A DNA stretch of 64,000 nt from positions 173,125 through 237,124 of the forward strand of contig JAEZKA010000101.1 of NCBI GenBank assembly GCA_023436225.1, written 5' to 3'. This document shows, piece after piece, positions 33,825 to 43,249 of this stretch. How positions within the stretch are numbered: position 1 is the stretch's first letter; each line of letters opens with the position of its first letter. The position numbers were made by a program, and so were the translations under genes. The notes beneath the pieces were generated by a model, which worked only from the letters and a program-made list of their open reading frames with translations, made no database searches and had not been told where the DNA came from. Origin of the DNA: Bacillota bacterium. GTDB lineage: Bacteria > Bacillota > Clostridia > Lachnospirales > Lachnospiraceae.

Positions 33825-35225
33825 CTATTCCTGTACTTCCTTCAGGAAATTCTGTGCATCCGCAGCTCTGTTGGAATCCGGATATTCGGTTAATACCATA
33901 TTGTAATACAAGGCTGCATTGTCTTTATCATCAAGACGATGATAGGCTCTCCCTGTAAAATATATTGCATTTACATCCTTTGGATTAAATATTAAAGCTT
34001 TCTCCAATTCCTTGATTGCTTCCTCATACTTACCATCACTATATAAGTCATGACCCGCATCATAATGACTCTCTGCGGCATCAGGGTATGATATCTCTCG
34101 CAACAACCCAGTCAGGGCAACTGCTTCTGCATTCTCAAACTTAGCATCCGGGACGGTAGCCAATAAATCAGCGATTGCATTATAATCTCTGCTTCTTTCT
34201 GTCTTCTCCAGTTCAGCAAAATAGAGTTGAGTAGCTTTAAGGAGAGGACCATATAGACTATCCGTTTTCTCAGTATTGTTCAAGCTTTCAATCTGACCTT
34301 GTAGGCCTTCAATCTGCTGCTCTAATTGTGTTTTATCAGCCTTGAGAGAAGCAATCTCATCCTCCTGCTCTTCGATCTTCGTCAAGCTGGTGGTATAATC
34401 TACATACTCTGTATCAGGGCTCAAGGCCTGTCTCTTCTCAATCGTAGGAACGATTAAAAAAGCAGTAACTGCAATTCCAATGATTACACCGATTACAAGA
34501 TTGACAAAAACCATAATATTAGGCTTGTCTTCTCTGTATGAGGAGATTGGCATTATTGCTGCGGAGGGGCGAATACTCTCCGGATTATTATCCGGATCGT
34601 TCGCTGTCACTTCCGGTACTTCAAATTCTTTCAGATAGCGTAAGGTCGTTGTATTAGATACATCAATCTTTGCTGCTCTATACAGATACTTCTTCGCTTT
34701 ATCATTCTCCTTTTGCTTCATAAGAAGGAGCGCCAGAAGATGGTAAGCACGAAGGAAACGCGGATTAAGGTTTACAACCTTCTTTAGTTGAATAATGGCT
34801 AAATCATCGCTCCCCTGCTTTGCATAGGTTAGAGCTGTATTATATCGCTTTATTGCCTGATTCAACGCATCCAACTTTGTAGGGTTACTTTGTACCTTAT
34901 TAATATATTCCTCCGCATCATTCTCTGTTGGCTGAATATGGCGACTGATTACCCATTCACTTAAGGCTGCAACTGTCTCACCCATTTCATAGTAGATGAG
35001 GCCCAATAGATTTCTCGCGTTGGTATTCATTTTATTGAGTTCAAGGCTGCTCTTTAAGGAGATGATGGCTCCGGATAAATCCCTTACCTTCGCTCTCGCT
35101 AGGCCATTATTATAATATTGATTGGACGCTCTATAGATTTTACGATAAACCGTCATATCTGTACCGCATCGTTCGCAACGTTTCTTTTTGTCCGACATAT
35201 TACTTCCACAATTTGGGCAAACCAT
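33825..35225 (-). CDS. Zinc-ribbon, TPR and coiled-coil membrane protein
   Basis: A 466-residue protein. Residues 1-24 hold a zinc ribbon (CPNCGS ... CERCGT). Cytosolic TPR-like repeats follow (about 30-205: LRAKVRDLSGAI, ARNLLGLIYYEMGETVAAL, RAYHLLALLLMKQKENDKAKKYL are partial repeats). One helix (about 238-260) is followed by an extracellular coiled coil (about 280-315) and a second TPR set (about 385-460). This looks like a scaffold spanning the membrane. Function unknown; it follows a 46-residue gene and precedes spoIIAA. Confidence 0.75.
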   Translation of the reverse strand: MVCPNCGSNMSDKKKRCERCGTDMTVYRKIYRASNQYYNNGLARAKVRDLSGAIISLKSSLELNKMNTNARNLLGLIYYEMGETVAALSEWVISRHIQPTENDAEEYINKVQSNPTKLDALNQAIKRYNTALTYAKQGSDDLAIIQLKKVVNLNPRFLRAYHLLALLLMKQKENDKAKKYLYRAAKIDVSNTTTLRYLKEFEVPEVTANDPDNNPESIRPSAAIMPISSYREDKPNIMVFVNLVIGVIIGIAVTAFLIVPTIEKRQALSPDTEYVDYTTSLTKIEEQEDEIASLKADKTQLEQQIEGLQGQIESLNNTEKTDSLYGPLLKATQLYFAELEKTERSRDYNAIADLLATVPDAKFENAEAVALTGLLREISYPDAAESHYDAGHDLYSDGKYEEAIKELEKALIFNPKDVNAIYFTGRAYHRLDDKDNAALYYNMVLTEYPDSNRAADAQNFLKEVQE

Positions 35226-35256
35226 ATCATCCCCACCTGTCCGTTTAATCTTTTCG

Positions 35257-35397
35257 TTATTTATCCTTATTCGCCTTTAGTATTTCCTTTAATATGTCTG
35301 TAACATCTGTCAGGTCATTGCTATTAATGACATCCTCTGCCTGCTCAATCTCTAAGCTTGGTTGGAATTTATCGATTTCTTCATCAAAATTAATCAT
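35257..35397 (-). CDS. Tiny acidic protein upstream of the zinc-ribbon TPR gene
   Basis: A 46-residue acidic protein starting MINFDEEIDKFQPSLEIEQA and ending ILKEILKANKDK. The start is strongly supported by GGAGG five to nine bases upstream, and the stop lies 31 bases before the next gene on the same strand, so the two likely form an operon. It is helical, with no membrane segment, cysteine or recognised domain. It may be a partner of the TPR protein; that is inference from position. Confidence 0.65.
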   Translation of the reverse strand: MINFDEEIDKFQPSLEIEQAEDVINSNDLTDVTDILKEILKANKDK

Positions 35398-35860
35398 ATT
35401 CGATCCTCCATTATTGTTAGATGGATATAAAATATTCTTCCCTTCTCATGATACTATAATAGTTAAAAAAATCAAGAGTTTCTAGCATTTTCTAGGAAAA
35501 CATTATTATCATTATAACTTATAATACATAAATTATCAAACTAATTCAACCTTTTCCATTCGACAAGGATAGATTCATTTTTAAGATAATGACATACTAG
35601 CAATTTTTTATCATCTTCCTTATGTTTATACGTTATATCCTTTGATAATAATTTGATATGGATAGTATATTTGACATTCTCATATAATAATATTGGAGGA
35701 GAGACACAATAGGAACAAAAAAGGTATCCTAAAAAAGCGACACCCTTTACCGAGTATATTATTTGACAAATAAGTATAAAAGTGGTAAATGTAAATTATG
35801 TTCATAGATTATATCCCAGTTCAATAACACATAAATATCTAAATAGATTGGAGCAATGAT
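35398..35860. other. Divergent intergenic region with promoter for the YihY gene
   Basis: 463 bases, very AT-rich. TTGACA at 35763-35768 lies 17 bp from TAAATG at 35786-35791 preceded by TGG, a plausible extended promoter for the rightward gene. A GGAGGAG at 35696 is followed by no usable start. No RNA gene was recognised. Confidence 0.45.
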
Positions 35861-36721
35861 ATGGTTAAATCTACCTTTTGTCTAATCGGCTTGCTCTCAA
35901 GGAAAATAAGGGATGACCATATCGCCGCATTCTCTGCTCAAGCAGCTTTTTTTATCATCATCTCATTTTTTCCCTTTATCATGCTGCTTCTTAGTATTGT
36001 TAAATATTTTCCTATTGAAGAAGAGAGTATGTTTCGGCTGCTCAGTCAGGCCTTTCCGACTACTGTTAATTCCTTAATTGAGTCTATTATATCTGAGATC
36101 TACCGTGTAGCTGCCTCGACTACCTTAATCTCCGCTACCATTGTATCCACTATATGGTCTTCAGGAAAGGGTTTTCTTGCAATAATGAAGGGCCTTAATT
36201 CTGTCTATGAGATTAACGAGACGAGACATGGTCTTCTGTTACGCGCAATGGCCGCCTTATACACCCTGATCTTTGCCATAATTGTTATAGCAACAATGAT
36301 TTTGTTTGTATTTGGTAACCGGCTTTACTTTTGGATAGAACATAGATTTCCGGTGATTGAGGATACTGCTTTCTTAATTATCAGCCTTAGGACCATTGTC
36401 GGGCTAATTACTCTCATCATATTCTTTCTGCTAATCTACATCGTTATACCTAACCGCAAGACTAAGATTATGCGTGAGTTACCAGGAGCAATGATATGTG
36501 CAGTCGGATGGATGGGCTTTTCCTATGCTTTCTCCTATTATATCGATAATTTTTCGAATTATGCTTCCATGTACGGAAGCCTTACTGCCATTGTACTATT
36601 TATGCTTTGGCTCTATTTCTGTATGTATATTCTTTTTCTTGGAGCGGAATTCAATCTATTATTCGAGAACAAGAGCTTTATCAAAAAAATCAAGCTAATA
36701 TATCGCAAATCGAATAGATAA
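35861..36721 (+). CDS. YihY/virulence factor BrkB family membrane protein
   Basis: 286 residues, six helices. The family signature is clear: DDHIAAFSAQAAFFIIISFFPFIMLLLS at the N-terminus is read in two parts, STIWSSGKGFLAIMKGLNSVYEI in the first cytosolic loop, and PGAMICAVGWMGFSYAFSYYIDNFSNYASMYGSLTAIVLFMLWLY toward the end. The family was once called RNase BN by mistake and its function is unknown; some relatives relate to cell-envelope stress. GGAG precedes the ATG. It ends four bases from the convergent SpoIID-domain gene without a terminator between. Confidence 0.93.
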   Translation: MVKSTFCLIGLLSRKIRDDHIAAFSAQAAFFIIISFFPFIMLLLSIVKYFPIEEESMFRLLSQAFPTTVNSLIESIISEIYRVAASTTLISATIVSTIWSSGKGFLAIMKGLNSVYEINETRHGLLLRAMAALYTLIFAIIVIATMILFVFGNRLYFWIEHRFPVIEDTAFLIISLRTIVGLITLIIFFLLIYIVIPNRKTKIMRELPGAMICAVGWMGFSYAFSYYIDNFSNYASMYGSLTAIVLFMLWLYFCMYILFLGAEFNLLFENKSFIKKIKLIYRKSNR

Positions 36722-36725
36722 CCGA

Positions 36726-39197
36726 TTATTCGTAGATAAAGCCAAGCTCAGTACCTTCATAGAAATATGACAAGATCGCTTCATAGCCTTCTCCGGATTC
36801 TGCTAATGCCTTAACTCCATTCTGACTCATCCCAACTCCATGACCATAGCCACCACCGGTAAGCGTTATGCTACTTATCTTTTCGTCCTTCTCCTTTTTA
36901 TCAATGATAAAGAAAGCACTCGGAAGCAGGCTTAAATTCTTTACTTCACTTTCATCCTGCCTGATTACTGTATTATAGGTCGGGGCTAGTAAAGCTCTGA
37001 TATTATATTCTGTTCTTACCTTAACCGTATATTTGCTTCCCTCAATCAACAGCTCGGAGATAATTCCACTGCTTTCTCTTTTTAGGACACTAATATCCAC
37101 GAGTTCACCGATGTTGTCCACCGGACGACTTTCAAAGACTGCCTCTCCATTCTCATCCTCACCTGTTTTGGTTAATATCAGCTCCGGATTTACATTATAT
37201 CGCTTGGATAGCTTCGTATCAATCATCTTCTGCAACTCCTGTGCCTTCATTGTTACCTTCCACCGATACCAATTAAAGCTGCTGTCATAGGTGGTGAGCT
37301 TCTCATCCTTAAGAAAGCTTCGAAAGGTCTCCTCCGTTGACAGATCTGCATACTGATCCGCAATGCTCGTGGGAGTATCTGATCCTTCCCCATCCTCATT
37401 GATATATAACAATTTTCCGACAAGATAAGGATAATTCGTATTAGTGGACCATACATTCGCTGCCTCTGAGGTATGTCCACAGGAGGTTGAGAAATAATAA
37501 GCAGTGATAACCTCACCTTCATATTCAATTACCTTTCCGTAGGTATCCTTCACGGCTAGGATCGAATCTTCATTCTCCGATATATTATTGTATACCTGAT
37601 AGGATACACTATCATCAACATGTGCTCCATAGGTACCCAAACTGTTTGCGAGTAAATGCTTATAAGCATAGCTTCTCGCGCATACCGCCTGTACTCGCAG
37701 GGATTCAAGTCCATAATAGGTAGGCATCTCACTTGGTATAACCGCATAAAGATACTCCTCCAGGGGCAGCTCATTAATAATTAAAAGTCCTTGTTCCCCT
37801 TCTGATATCTCTATCCTTCCCCGGTAGTTTGGATTTCCGTCCGAGCGCTCTAGCGATAGCAGCTTAATTCTTGAGTCCTCTTCCGTCGCCCGTACCGTTA
37901 TTCTCCCCTCTGATAGCAGCGGATCTCCCGGTTCTATCGTTACGATATCACCTTTCTTATAGGAATGCTCCGACTCCTTACTGCTTATAGTGAAATCACT
38001 GGAAGCTGTCAATTCCACCTTATTGTGATAATAGTCCTGATAACCGGAGGTCATAAGCAGTACTCTGATATTCTCTGCTTTGATACTTTCCGTAATCAAC
38101 GCAGCACTAATCTTACCTAGCGATACTACAAAATCCGTATTCTCATAACCCACTAATATACTGCCTGTAGGCTCAGTTGAGAGCTTACCGTATAATTTAT
38201 AGATTCTGAAATCCTCATCCAAGGACACCTTACCGTAGCCCTCTATCTCAATATAATCTTTTCCAATCTGTAAGACCTTACCCTTGATAATTTCTGGTTT
38301 TTGAAGAATTTTAACGATCTTGGCATCCTCAATCGTTATATCACTAACCACCTTTTCAATTGGAGTCTCGAGTTTGTACTTTGCAGTAAAGCTTTTACTG
38401 ATACCGTTGATAAAAGTATCAATCTGTAGACCATCTCCCTTTTCAATCCAGACATTATGTACCACAATTTTTTCCGTGGATATTTCTTTAATATAGATTA
38501 GCTCCTGTTCACAAACCAACACCTTAATACCTTTGTCCAAATATTTTGCAACTAAATCAAGCTTCTGTGTGTCAAGATCATTTTCATAGCTCTTTGCATC
38601 AGAGTAATAGAACTTTCCTAAGTCCGTCACCATTCGAAAGGAGCCCTCTCCATACTCTTCATTTCCCAATACGAAAAGTGTCTCCTCCTTGACCCTCTGC
38701 TCCTTAACCGGAACAACTGCGATAACCGCATCATATAATTCCAAAAATTCTCTAAGCTTCATCGGTTGTTCTGACTTGGAAAAATCAAAGGTTAAGCCGG
38801 AATATACTACCTGAAAATCTGGTTTCTTCAATATCAGTCGATCAATCAGCTCTTTACAGGCACCATAAGTCAGAGCCTCCATCGGAGCTCTGGTAATATT
38901 GCTCTCAATGAGGCCCATCTTCCATGCTGCATTTACATAGGTATCATACCAGCCTGACATTTTATCATTTGGATAGGTAATACCCATACTCAGGCTTTCT
39001 CTCTCCGCTTTATTATAATCAAGAAAGCTTAGTAAGCGAAATGCTTCCGCCTGAGTAATACCATCGGTCTGCACTACCGTCGACTCCGGTTCCCCTGGTT
39101 TCTGATCCTTCATACCCCTGATGACATTCACTGTAAATACAACAATTACTATTCCAATACATATTCCTATCAATATAAGCTTTCTCTTTATACTCAT
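36726..39197 (-). CDS. SpoIID/LytB domain protein with N-terminal extension
   Basis: An 823-residue exported protein, anchored by an N-terminal helix (8-27). Residues 45-125 resemble an SLH-like module (GITQAEAFRLLSFLDY, YPNDKMSGWYDTYVNAAWKMGLI). A beta-rich middle region follows, then the SpoIID domain (about 460-815): LPLEEYLYAVIPSEMPTYYGLESLRVQAVCARSYA is the signature (read as consecutive parts), ending TGGGYGHGVGMSQNGVKAL. SpoIID is a lytic transglycosylase in engulfment, normally about 340 residues; this long form is a relative with unknown timing. Its own promoter was not identified. Confidence 0.85.
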   Translation of the reverse strand: MSIKRKLILIGICIGIVIVVFTVNVIRGMKDQKPGEPESTVVQTDGITQAEAFRLLSFLDYNKAERESLSMGITYPNDKMSGWYDTYVNAAWKMGLIESNITRAPMEALTYGACKELIDRLILKKPDFQVVYSGLTFDFSKSEQPMKLREFLELYDAVIAVVPVKEQRVKEETLFVLGNEEYGEGSFRMVTDLGKFYYSDAKSYENDLDTQKLDLVAKYLDKGIKVLVCEQELIYIKEISTEKIVVHNVWIEKGDGLQIDTFINGISKSFTAKYKLETPIEKVVSDITIEDAKIVKILQKPEIIKGKVLQIGKDYIEIEGYGKVSLDEDFRIYKLYGKLSTEPTGSILVGYENTDFVVSLGKISAALITESIKAENIRVLLMTSGYQDYYHNKVELTASSDFTISSKESEHSYKKGDIVTIEPGDPLLSEGRITVRATEEDSRIKLLSLERSDGNPNYRGRIEISEGEQGLLIINELPLEEYLYAVIPSEMPTYYGLESLRVQAVCARSYAYKHLLANSLGTYGAHVDDSVSYQVYNNISENEDSILAVKDTYGKVIEYEGEVITAYYFSTSCGHTSEAANVWSTNTNYPYLVGKLLYINEDGEGSDTPTSIADQYADLSTEETFRSFLKDEKLTTYDSSFNWYRWKVTMKAQELQKMIDTKLSKRYNVNPELILTKTGEDENGEAVFESRPVDNIGELVDISVLKRESSGIISELLIEGSKYTVKVRTEYNIRALLAPTYNTVIRQDESEVKNLSLLPSAFFIIDKKEKDEKISSITLTGGGYGHGVGMSQNGVKALAESGEGYEAILSYFYEGTELGFIYE

Positions 39198-39361
39198 AGC
39201 TGCTCCTATTCCAGGCCTTGATTAACCTATTGACATAGTGATTATCCCATATGCTAATATATTATATCAATGGGAGTATTATGAGTACAAGTTATTGTTA
39301 TACATCGCAAAAATTCGTGTTAATTTTTATCGATATGATCAACCCTTACATATCGTTTAAA

Positions 39362-39398
39362 GGACATCTTACCAGCTTTGTAAGATGTCCGTTAAACT
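39362..39398 (-). terminator. Terminator of the Gld-type ABC operon
   Basis: GGACATCTTAC (39362-39372) pairs perfectly with GTAAGATGTCC (39380-39390), with a seven-base loop. It begins 16 bases after the stop of the DUF4340 gene; the following minus-strand bases are TTTAAA, a weak T-tract. Confidence 0.65.
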
Positions 39399-39405
39399 TA
39401 AGCTT

Positions 39406-40908
39406 TTATTTTTCTGAAGACTTCCATTCTTGGACTGCCTTTATCATATCATCAATCCTTCTCTTATCGGCGAAAAATCTTGTCTCGCCATTATTAATAA
39501 TATAGAAGCTCTCATCATAGGGCAGATAGGAAGTGGTTAGTACGGTCTTCTTCTCATCGTTCAGATGGAAGATTATGATCAGATGAGGACTGATCCCCTC
39601 AGCATTAATCTCTTCCTTGATCGGAGCATCATACCGGGCTGCTATGATTTTCTGATAGACATCCTTAAAGACATCTTCCTCCACCTCTTTACCATTATAG
39701 ACGTAAGTGGTCTTAACCTCCTCTTCCCCCTTCTCGTTCTTGCTGGTGGTACGCTCCAGGTTCATCGTGTATGCAGTACCATCAATATCGATGTCAATCT
39801 TATCAACCATTTCAATATTCGGGATCGCAACAAATTTGTTCAAAAGACCGAAGGTATCCACCTCTACCATGTCGTCAACCGCGTCCTTGTCCATTGTATA
39901 AACTGCGCTATCTCCTTCAATCATAACATAATAGTTGTTATTTTCATCCAGCCCGCCGACCGTAAACTTATATTCCTTAGGATCATAGTAGGTCTTCTCT
40001 GAAATCTCCTCGCCGGTATCCGGGTCCTTCTCCGGTTTATCGAGCTTCTCTGTCCGGGTCTCCAGATATTCCAGCTGGATGACAGTCATTGGATTATCCA
40101 GGCCATATTTACTCAGGTCGATTGGATTATAATCTACACATTTAATAAAATCTATGGCAGTATACTTTTCCTGCAGAGTAGTAACTGCAGCGCTATCCGC
40201 GGTATATCCATGGGAATAAGGCTTTACCAGAATCCAAGAAAACATTGCAGAGCCACTCTTATCCAGATCATTATTCTCTTGATATAATAATTCAAAATCC
40301 TCTCTATCACGATTGTCAACTACGATACGACGAATATTAGCCGCTTCAATTGTAGGTCCCTTCGCTACCTCCGTCATGTCAGTATTGGTAAATCTCAAGC
40401 CGGAGCCATAGGAATTGGAAAGTAAATATACCTTGCCATCCTCATTCACCAGTGCATAATAGCCTTCTCCTGTTGCGGTCTTATTGCCAATCTGCAGAGT
40501 CACCTTTGTTCCATCGGATAATACGGCCTGAAGATAAGAGGTGGGATCTGCCAATCCAAAGTCTTCGAGCTTTTCTGCCTTCTCCGCAATAATCCGCGTT
40601 GCACTGATATCATCTATTAAACCAAGCATACTTTTTATACGATCCTGATTAATCGGTCGGCTCCTATCCTCCTCTGATACCCATACCTCGCCTTCCTTTA
40701 TGAAAGCCAAATCCGTCTCATCATAGATGTAATGTAAGGAGTCAATATCTTCAGTTTTAATGGTTGATAAAGCAATTGTCGCTTCCTCTGTATCTTCCTC
40801 CGATACGGGCTCCCGATTTGTATACCAGAGATAAAAGCCTATCAAACCTGCCAATGCTAAAAGAAGTAAGATCAGCGTAACCGCATTCTTTTTCTTTCTT
40901 TTTGACAT
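39406..40908 (-). CDS. DUF4340 domain-containing membrane-anchored protein
   Basis: A 500-residue protein with a basic N-terminus (MSKRKKKNAV), one helix (about 10-28) and an extracytoplasmic region with two DUF4340-type modules (LEDFGLADPTSYLQAVLSDG and LSKYGLDNPMTVIQL are the paired motifs). ATG at 40908 shares its A with the TAA of the GldG gene and has AGGAGG upstream. It is the last gene of a Gld-type ABC cluster, where DUF4340 proteins are regular companions. Likely binds or positions an exported substrate; not established. Confidence 0.88.
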   Translation of the reverse strand: MSKRKKKNAVTLILLLLALAGLIGFYLWYTNREPVSEEDTEEATIALSTIKTEDIDSLHYIYDETDLAFIKEGEVWVSEEDRSRPINQDRIKSMLGLIDDISATRIIAEKAEKLEDFGLADPTSYLQAVLSDGTKVTLQIGNKTATGEGYYALVNEDGKVYLLSNSYGSGLRFTNTDMTEVAKGPTIEAANIRRIVVDNRDREDFELLYQENNDLDKSGSAMFSWILVKPYSHGYTADSAAVTTLQEKYTAIDFIKCVDYNPIDLSKYGLDNPMTVIQLEYLETRTEKLDKPEKDPDTGEEISEKTYYDPKEYKFTVGGLDENNNYYVMIEGDSAVYTMDKDAVDDMVEVDTFGLLNKFVAIPNIEMVDKIDIDIDGTAYTMNLERTTSKNEKGEEEVKTTYVYNGKEVEEDVFKDVYQKIIAARYDAPIKEEINAEGISPHLIIIFHLNDEKKTVLTTSYLPYDESFYIINNGETRFFADKRRIDDMIKAVQEWKSSEK

Positions 40909-42368
40909 TATTTCTTCCTCCTTCTTAAGCTTACAAAAACACCAAAGGCAAGGATGGCCGCAGGGATAATGATTATGATGATGCCTCCCCAAGCCAAGGC
41001 CTGTGCCTGTGAGGGATAGATTAATTCAGCTGCTACACTCTTCGTAGGTATTGATAGGGCAGAGACATTGTCACCTGCCAGGAAGCTGATAACTCCGCTC
41101 AGCATGTCTCGATTACCATAGCTTAAGGTATTGTCATCAAAGGTAAATTCTGTCGCAAATACAACTAACTTCGTTTTTGTTCCATCATAAGTATCGGTAG
41201 CGGTGATACCTACATTAAAAGGCCCTTCCAGATCACCTGCTTGCTTTTCTGCTGTAGTGATATTCTCTGGATCCTTTCCATAGGAATCCTTTGATGTCGT
41301 TAATAGTGGGGTGATTTCTATAGAACTTCTCATTGTATCAGACGCTTCTACTGCAACACTTTGAGGCATGATAACCGGAATATTTGAGCTGGCTGCTTTC
41401 GAGGTAATCGCATGACTCTCCACCTTAGGTAAAAGATACATCGGATTGTTCGAATATAACATATCCATATTGCCTTCAAATACGATGTCATTCACTACCT
41501 CCACACCATAATAATCTAGGATTGATACATAATTCTTAAGGCCGGAGGTTTTGTAATTAACGGTTGCGATCATGCTTCCACCGGCAGCTAAATAATCCTT
41601 AATCATCGCGGTCTCTTCCGCTGTGAGGTCTGTTGTAGGAGCATTCAGATATAAGATACCACAATCTTCCGGTATACTTTTCGCAGATAACGTCTTAAGC
41701 TTTTCTATGGAAACATTCAGCTTACTGATTGCTTCTTCAAAAGCGCTACCTGTCTTTGCCTCCCCATGTCCTTCCACTACATAAATCACTGGCAGATCTG
41801 CACTGGTTACAAATTGGATAGCGGAGGTCAGTTCACCTTCCACATCGATACCCGTAGTATTCATTTGATAGGTATTGTAATCCATCTCCTGCACCAGCAT
41901 GTCACTGTAATCAATATACTTTGATCTACCGTTTGTGTGGTTCACAACAATAAAGCTGTTCTCAGAGATTTCTTCCTCCGTATAGTCCTTGGAAAAGGTC
42001 GGATATAATACCGGATCCTTGTATTCTAGCGTGATTTTATCGGATAAGCCATCATACTTCTGGACAACCTTCTTAAATAATTCCAACTCGTTTCCGGATT
42101 GTACCATATAATAGATGGTAATATCATCGGATAGATTTGTTACCAGCTCTTTTGTATCCTGCGTCAAGGTATACATCTTCTTTGAGCTTAAATCCACCTG
42201 AATATTTAATTTAGTCACCAGCATATTAACAACTAGTACGATAATAAATACCACTGCCGTCACTGCAGTAATATACATTCTTCCACGAAATTTTCTTCCT
42301 GAAAAGGATGCTCTGATCTTTTGAAAAAAACTAACTGTCTCATTATTACTTAAACCTGATTTCTTCAC
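40908..42368 (-). CDS. GldG-family ABC transporter auxiliary protein
   Basis: A 486-residue protein with a cytosolic basic leader, TM1 (about 32-50), a large extracytoplasmic domain and a C-terminal helix (about 458-478) before a RRRKK tail. NIQVDLSSKKMYTLTQDTKELV, the segment YKDPVLYPTFSKDYT, and VIYVVEGHGEAKTG ... LKDYLAAGGSMIATVNY match GldG (ABC-type gliding motility auxiliary, DUF4350-like). The EGHGE motif is typical. It follows the permease gene by 17 bases. Gliding itself is not expected in this organism, so the system must serve another export function. Confidence 0.9.
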   Translation of the reverse strand: MKKSGLSNNETVSFFQKIRASFSGRKFRGRMYITAVTAVVFIIVLVVNMLVTKLNIQVDLSSKKMYTLTQDTKELVTNLSDDITIYYMVQSGNELELFKKVVQKYDGLSDKITLEYKDPVLYPTFSKDYTEEEISENSFIVVNHTNGRSKYIDYSDMLVQEMDYNTYQMNTTGIDVEGELTSAIQFVTSADLPVIYVVEGHGEAKTGSAFEEAISKLNVSIEKLKTLSAKSIPEDCGILYLNAPTTDLTAEETAMIKDYLAAGGSMIATVNYKTSGLKNYVSILDYYGVEVVNDIVFEGNMDMLYSNNPMYLLPKVESHAITSKAASSNIPVIMPQSVAVEASDTMRSSIEITPLLTTSKDSYGKDPENITTAEKQAGDLEGPFNVGITATDTYDGTKTKLVVFATEFTFDDNTLSYGNRDMLSGVISFLAGDNVSALSIPTKSVAAELIYPSQAQALAWGGIIIIIIPAAILAFGVFVSLRRRKK

Positions 42369-42385
42369 GGTATCATTCTCCTTTC

Positions 42386-43249
42386 CTAACTAAATCGCTT
42401 CTTATTAATCATCTGAGTCGTTAAGAAGATGAATAAGAAGGTCACACTTAAGTAGTATACAACCGCAGCCACATCTAAGGTACCATATGCAAAAGAGGTA
42501 TAGCGATTCAGAACGGATACCCAACCAAATACCTTAATTACAGCACCATCGAGCAAAGAGGGCTTCAGATAATAAACAGCCGCCAGGGCTCCTCCTCCGA
42601 TCACACCAAGTGCTACTGCGATGGTTGTATTCTTTACCATAAGATAAATGACTGCACATACCACAAGAAGGAGTACGGCGAAGATTGTTACTGCTGCTTT
42701 ATTACCAGTGGGCAGTATGCCTGCGATACCATCCATCAAAATTGTAAATATAAATACGATAAAGGTAATAACTGCTGCTACCACCTGGCTCTCTGTTAAT
42801 GATGAAATAAAGAGCCCGATACTTAAGTATGCTGCTCCAAGCAGAGCAAATCCCAAAATACCCGAATAGGCTGCTGCCATAGGTACAGCACCATATAGCT
42901 TCATAATAAGAGGGAAGGTGCAAACACTCAATACAACAACTCCATATATCGTTAAGACAGCCAGAAACTTACCCAATACAATGGAGGAAGCAGTTACCGG
43001 TGATGTATATAATAATTGATCCGTCTTCTGCTTATTCTCCTCTGCCATCAATCTCATTGTTAATAGTGGAATCAATAAAGCCACAAGAAAGGTAATGGAA
43101 GATAAGGTCTGCTCCACATTAGCAGAACCGTATAATAGGTTCTGAATTACAAAATAAATGCCGATGATCACTAAAAAAATGGCAATAAATACATATCCGA
43201 TCATCGAAGTAAAATAAGCACGTAGCTCCTTCTTATAAATCGCCAGCAT
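42386..43249 (-). CDS. ABC-2 permease (GldF-like)
   Basis: A 287-residue membrane protein with six to eight helices. MLAIYKKELRAYFTSMIGYVFI, FLVALLIPLLTMRLMAEENKQKTDQLL and the following TSPVTASSIVLGKFLA are hallmarks of the GldF/NosY permease group. Its start overlaps the end of the ATPase gene by 17 bases, showing coupling. It forms the channel for the Gld-type exporter with the neighbouring ATPase, GldG and DUF4340 proteins. Confidence 0.92.
   Translation of the reverse strand: MLAIYKKELRAYFTSMIGYVFIAIFLVIIGIYFVIQNLLYGSANVEQTLSSITFLVALLIPLLTMRLMAEENKQKTDQLLYTSPVTASSIVLGKFLAVLTIYGVVVLSVCTFPLIMKLYGAVPMAAAYSGILGFALLGAAYLSIGLFISSLTESQVVAAVITFIVFIFTILMDGIAGILPTGNKAAVTIFAVLLLVVCAVIYLMVKNTTIAVALGVIGGGALAAVYYLKPSLLDGAVIKVFGWVSVLNRYTSFAYGTLDVAAVVYYLSVTFLFIFLTTQMINKKRFS

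Noticed and set aside
35696..35760. Small gene following a GGAGGAG motif
   Set aside because: No ATG, GTG or TTG lies at usable distance with an open frame of reasonable length.
39251..39505. 84-residue rightward frame near the DUF4340 gene
   Set aside because: It includes the operon terminator and overlaps the DUF4340 gene end on the other strand; no ribosome site.
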